DNA from: Mucilaginibacter gossypii
GTDB taxonomy: Bacteria > Bacteroidota > Bacteroidia > Sphingobacteriales > Sphingobacteriaceae
Assembly: GCF_900100945.1 (NCBI RefSeq)
Contig: NZ_FNCG01000002.1
Location: 62,001 to 126,000, forward strand
Direction of reading: 5' to 3'
DNA: 64,000 bases
In this document: positions 61,199 to 64,000 of the stretch, in pieces
How the letters are laid out: each line of letters begins with the position of its first letter
Numbering within the stretch: the stretch's first letter is position 1
Made by a program: the position numbers and the translations under genes
The notes under the pieces: generated by a model
What the model was told of the DNA's origin: nothing
What the model saw: the letters and a program-made list of their open reading frames with translations, nothing else
Database searches by the model: none

Positions 61199-62392
61199 TT
61201 AAGCGTTAATCTCCAGTTCAACAATGTAATTACCATCGGCCACGCTAATGTCAAGCCGGTGTTTGTTAGGATAAATATGTTGCAGGCGCTGGCGGTTATT
61301 GGCAATGCCGATCCCTTTCCGTTCGGTGGCAGGTCGTTTTTCGAAAATGGTATTTTTACAGATGAACAGCATTTGGTTGCCGTTTACCCTTAAGCAAATA
61401 TCAATAACTGATGGCTGGTGTTTACTTACGCCATATTTAAAAACGTTTTCAATAAAGGTCATCAGTATCAGGGGCGGAATTTTTTGATTGTCAATCTTGC
61501 CCGAAACTTCAAAATCGAGCTTTGTTTTTTTGCCGAGGCGCAGGCGTTGCAGATCGATATAATCATTGATACAATCAATTTCATTTTGCAGCAAAACAAA
61601 ATCCTCCGTTACCTCATCGGTTACATAGCGCATGATGTTAGAGAGTTTCATGATGCTCTCGGAAGTATGCTCGCTATTGGTAACCGATAAGGCATAAATA
61701 TTATTCAGCGTGTTGAATAAAAAATGAGGATTGATCTGGGCTTTAAGAAAAGAGAGTTCGGCATGGGCTTTTTCGGCCTCGGCACGGGTAACCATCTGCT
61801 CGGTAAGCTGCCATTTTTGAACCGTGGCAATGGCAACGCTCAGCCCCATCACAATGATAAAAATAAATAAGCCTACCATATCAATATTACCGGATTGATG
61901 AATGAAGATAATTCGGTTGGTGGGTTTAAGGCTGGGGTCCTGCATCCGCAGATCCTCATGCGGCAACGGGCCAAAAGGCATATTTTGCTGATCAGGTGCT
62001 GAGCTGTCAATTCCCGTTGGCGTAATTTGTGGTCCTATAGGCTGCGGATTGGGGGCTGTTGTTGCAACTGGTTTATTCCCTTTAATGAGATTGTGAAGAA
62101 GCAGGTTATCAAAAGGCTGCAAAAAGTAAACACAGCCTGAAAGTAATAGCACAATAATCCCATACCAGAGATATCTTTTACGGAACACGAACTTTGGCAC
62201 CAGGTACCAGGCGTTCAGGTAAAACATAAATATATAGGTGAGACAAAACAGCCAGTAGTAAGGCGAAAACAGGACGGCATAGGTGCCGGCGCTGCTTTGC
62301 TGTGTGCGGTTCATGAATAATAGCGGGAACCCTAAAAACACAAGCCAGCCTGCAGCATGAATGAAAAAAGTGGTTGCTTTTGAGCGGATCAT
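61199..62392 (-). CDS. LytS-like sensor histidine kinase
   Basis: 397 residues. Four membrane spans (about 10-30, 42-62, 75-93, 172-190) with a Pro-rich periplasmic loop between the third and fourth. A short coiled segment leads to the His_kinase motif with His223 in AQINPHFLFNTLNN, then a HATPase with IPPLILMTFIENVFKYG and RKGIGIANNRQRL. It forms an operon with the LytTR regulator. The ligand is unknown. Confidence 0.94.
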   Translation of the reverse strand: MIRSKATTFFIHAAGWLVFLGFPLLFMNRTQQSSAGTYAVLFSPYYWLFCLTYIFMFYLNAWYLVPKFVFRKRYLWYGIIVLLLSGCVYFLQPFDNLLLHNLIKGNKPVATTAPNPQPIGPQITPTGIDSSAPDQQNMPFGPLPHEDLRMQDPSLKPTNRIIFIHQSGNIDMVGLFIFIIVMGLSVAIATVQKWQLTEQMVTRAEAEKAHAELSFLKAQINPHFLFNTLNNIYALSVTNSEHTSESIMKLSNIMRYVTDEVTEDFVLLQNEIDCINDYIDLQRLRLGKKTKLDFEVSGKIDNQKIPPLILMTFIENVFKYGVSKHQPSVIDICLRVNGNQMLFICKNTIFEKRPATERKGIGIANNRQRLQHIYPNKHRLDISVADGNYIVELEINA

Positions 62393-62875
62393 TTTATTTT
62401 AAGATTCTTTTATTCATCAATGCCGGAGCTACTGGCTGGCAAATATTTTAGCATCTAATTTAAAAAAAAGCACCTGTACATTGCACAGGTGCTTCATCTT
62501 ATACGAAAAAAACTATAATTCAGTGTCCCTGCTTCTGAATTATAAATCAAAGGTGAAGATGAGCGGGAGTTTTAACAACCATGTGTCGGTGAACCGGGAA
62601 ATTGTATAGACGAACGGGGGGAGTGGCGTGTTTTACCTAAAATAGGGATGCGTAGATTATATAAGAAAGCCCCCTGGCACTCGCTGCTTGGGGGCTGTCA
62701 CCTAAACCTTATCACTGATCAAATTATTATTTGATGCTGTAAAGGTAGCCCTGAGTTTTTAATCTGAAATTTTGTACCGACGAACGGGGTAATTGAATGG
62801 ATGGAGGGGGAGTTTTGGATATTTTATGAATTTAATTCAGCGTTTTTATTAACATTGATTATAATCCAACAAATT
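62393..62875. promoter_or_regulatory. Divergent intergenic region with hairpins and repeated GACGAACGGGG motif
   Basis: 483 bp between the minus-strand kinase gene and a + strand peptidase gene. It holds GACGAACGGGG twice (62609-62619 and 62779-62789), both preceded by TTGTA at the same distance. A hairpin AAGCACCTGT/ACAGGTGCTT (62469-62494) has a T run on its minus-strand side and may be a leader attenuator of the kinase operon. A second hairpin has arms AGCCCCC/GGGGGCT (62668-62696). No gene is evident. Confidence 0.55.
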
Positions 62876-63571
62876 ATGAAACTACTTCTTACGTCTGCCG
62901 GAATTAGCAACATGAGTATTCAAAATGCTTTGGTAGAGCTGTTGGGTAAACCGGTTGCCGAAGCGAACGCCCTTTTTATCCCTACCGCGATATACGCCAT
63001 ACCCAATGGCGGCGACATAGTACGAAGGGTTATTTGCGGGTCCTTAGGTGATCCCTTTTGCCAATTGGGTTGGAAGTCGCTGGGCTTATTGGAACTTACC
63101 GCCTTACCCAGTATCAAAAAAGAGTTATGGGTTGACATGCTCCGGGAAATAGATGCTTTATTGGTAGGTGGCGGCGACTGCCAGTACCTGACCTATTGGA
63201 TGCAGCAATCCGGGCTGGCGGATCTGCTGCCCTCGCTTTTACAAAAGATGGTATATGTTGGCTTGAGTGCCGGTAGTATGATCATGACCTGCTTTGGTAC
63301 TACCTATGGCAACCATATCCTGCCGGCTGATAGCGATAAGTCATTAAGTTTTGTTGACTTTGCTATCCACCCGCATTTGGATCATGAGTGGTTCCCGAAT
63401 AATTCGCTGGACAATATTGAGAAACTGGTTGCTTCCATACCAGTACCATCATACGCTATTGACGATCAAACCGCAATTAAAGTGACTGACGTAGCCGTTG
63501 AGGTTATTTCTGAGGGGCATTGGAAATTATTTACTCCCCGAGATTATGGCAGGCCGCTAAAAAATATTTAA
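62876..63571 (+). CDS. S51-family (peptidase E-like) serine peptidase
   Basis: 231 residues from the ATG at 62876, which gives the usual S51 start MKLLLTSAGISN; the earlier open frame is rejected as upstream DNA. Conserved features: LLVGGGDCQYLTYWMQQSG and the nucleophile Ser131 in VGLSAGSMIM, then FAIHPHLDHEWFPN and YAIDDQTAIKV. Peptidase E cleaves Asp-Xaa dipeptides; S51 also includes cyanophycinases. It is cytoplasmic. The stop codon overlaps the convergent gene at 63568. Confidence 0.9.
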   Translation: MKLLLTSAGISNMSIQNALVELLGKPVAEANALFIPTAIYAIPNGGDIVRRVICGSLGDPFCQLGWKSLGLLELTALPSIKKELWVDMLREIDALLVGGGDCQYLTYWMQQSGLADLLPSLLQKMVYVGLSAGSMIMTCFGTTYGNHILPADSDKSLSFVDFAIHPHLDHEWFPNNSLDNIEKLVASIPVPSYAIDDQTAIKVTDVAVEVISEGHWKLFTPRDYGRPLKNI

Positions 63572-64000
63572 TAAATCCCTATTTGAGGCACATACCCCGC
63601 ACTGAACATGTTCACAATTGACCGGGGAGTTAGTACTGTGATTATATCCACATTGGGCAGCCTTATTCCTTTTAGGTATCCGGCAGGGCTCCATAAATAC
63701 AACTGGTTATCTTTGAGTAAATGTGATTTGCCATCATAAATTACAAATGTGCCGTTGGGCAGGGCTTTTAGTTTTTCTTGATAGGTAACTTTTGACTTAT
63801 CAGCTGTAATGCGCTCTGCCTGCAAAATGTCGTCTATTTTGGCTACCGTTGTTTTCATGTCAAAACCGTATTGAGGGTTGCCTTTTAGCCAAAACTCTTT
63901 AAACCGATGATGATCCCTATACCTGCATTGAAAACAAGGCCGGTGCCCTGCTGAAAATGCCGTGGCTTCATCAAGGAAGAAGAGTTCAGTCCAGCGGTCG
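63568..64000 (-). CDS. Partial unknown protein, C-terminal part (5' end outside window)
   Basis: The minus-strand frame is open from the window edge to the stop at 63568, about 143 residues, so the internal ATG at 63858 is not the start. The upstream part contains DRWTELFFLDEATAFSAGHR and then PCFQCRYRDHHRFKEFW. The PCxxC pair suggests metal binding or a structural zinc site. The remainder has ALPNGTFVIYDGKSHLLKDN and GYLKGIRLPN. I know this GHRPCxxCR pattern from uncharacterised conserved proteins but cannot assign a function. Confidence 0.75.
   Translation of the reverse strand, partial: DRWTELFFLDEATAFSAGHRPCFQCRYRDHHRFKEFWLKGNPQYGFDMKTTVAKIDDILQAERITADKSKVTYQEKLKALPNGTFVIYDGKSHLLKDNQLYLWSPAGYLKGIRLPNVDIITVLTPRSIVNMFSAGYVPQIGIY

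Noticed and set aside
1..64000. tRNA, rRNA, insertion sequence, integrase or CRISPR array
   Set aside because: None was recognised by reading either strand; no transposase or cas-like protein is encoded in the window.

Overview
The window looks like a Bacteroidota chromosome of the Sphingobacteriaceae type (Mucilaginibacter or Pedobacter-like). The evidence is three SusC/SusD outer-membrane pairs, a hybrid two-component system regulator, lipoproteins whose lipobox cysteine is followed by KK, many secreted glycoside hydrolases, weak Shine-Dalgarno sequences and some TAnnTTTG promoter-like elements. The genus is an inference from gene content and style; no rRNA or tRNA gene was seen.

Layout. 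1-2154: the end of a SusC/SusD pair, cut by the window edge. 2332-2874: isopentenyl-diphosphate isomerase (idi). 3047-20129: a polysaccharide utilisation locus on the + strand, with a hybrid sensor/AraC regulator, SusC, SusD and secreted GH5, GH30, GH2 and GH35 enzymes; the GH30 and the two beta-galactosidase-type enzymes suggest a beta-galactan target. 20216-22172: small minus-strand genes (membrane protein, cupin, histone H1-like protein). 22327-27125: two minus-strand beta-L-arabinofuranosidase-type enzymes (GH127 and GH146). 27473-48418: a + strand block with a second complete SusC/SusD pair, then 4-hydroxyproline catabolism (deaminase, epimerase, D-hydroxyproline oxidoreductase, AraC regulator, alpha-ketoglutarate semialdehyde dehydrogenase) interleaved with a DUF885 peptidase-like protein, an APC amino-acid permease, a GH27 enzyme, an Xaa-Pro aminopeptidase and a DPP-IV-like serine peptidase. 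48516-52091: a large multidomain GH43 protein.

Read together, 7706-52091 looks like one functional island for consuming hydroxyproline-rich plant glycoproteins (arabinogalactan proteins, extensins). The glycosidases would remove galactan and beta-L-arabinose, prolyl-type peptidases would cut the Pro/Hyp backbone, and the hydroxyproline pathway would convert the released imino acid to 2-oxoglutarate. Coupling of glycan and protein-backbone catabolism in one locus is the main discovery candidate.

52186-62392 is mostly minus strand. It holds a PepSY-like lipoprotein and a tightly overlapping six-gene operon (PqqD-like carrier, ATP-grasp ligase, LysA-like PLP decarboxylase, urea transporter fused to an M23 peptidase domain, TPR/beta-barrel protein, TPR protein). 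Upstream of it lie a stand-alone receiver protein and a LytS/LytTR two-component pair. The six-gene operon looks like an undescribed peptide- or amino-acid-modification/export system and is the second discovery candidate. The window ends with an S51-type peptidase and a partial unknown gene. Several palindromic intergenic repeats are scattered between the genes.
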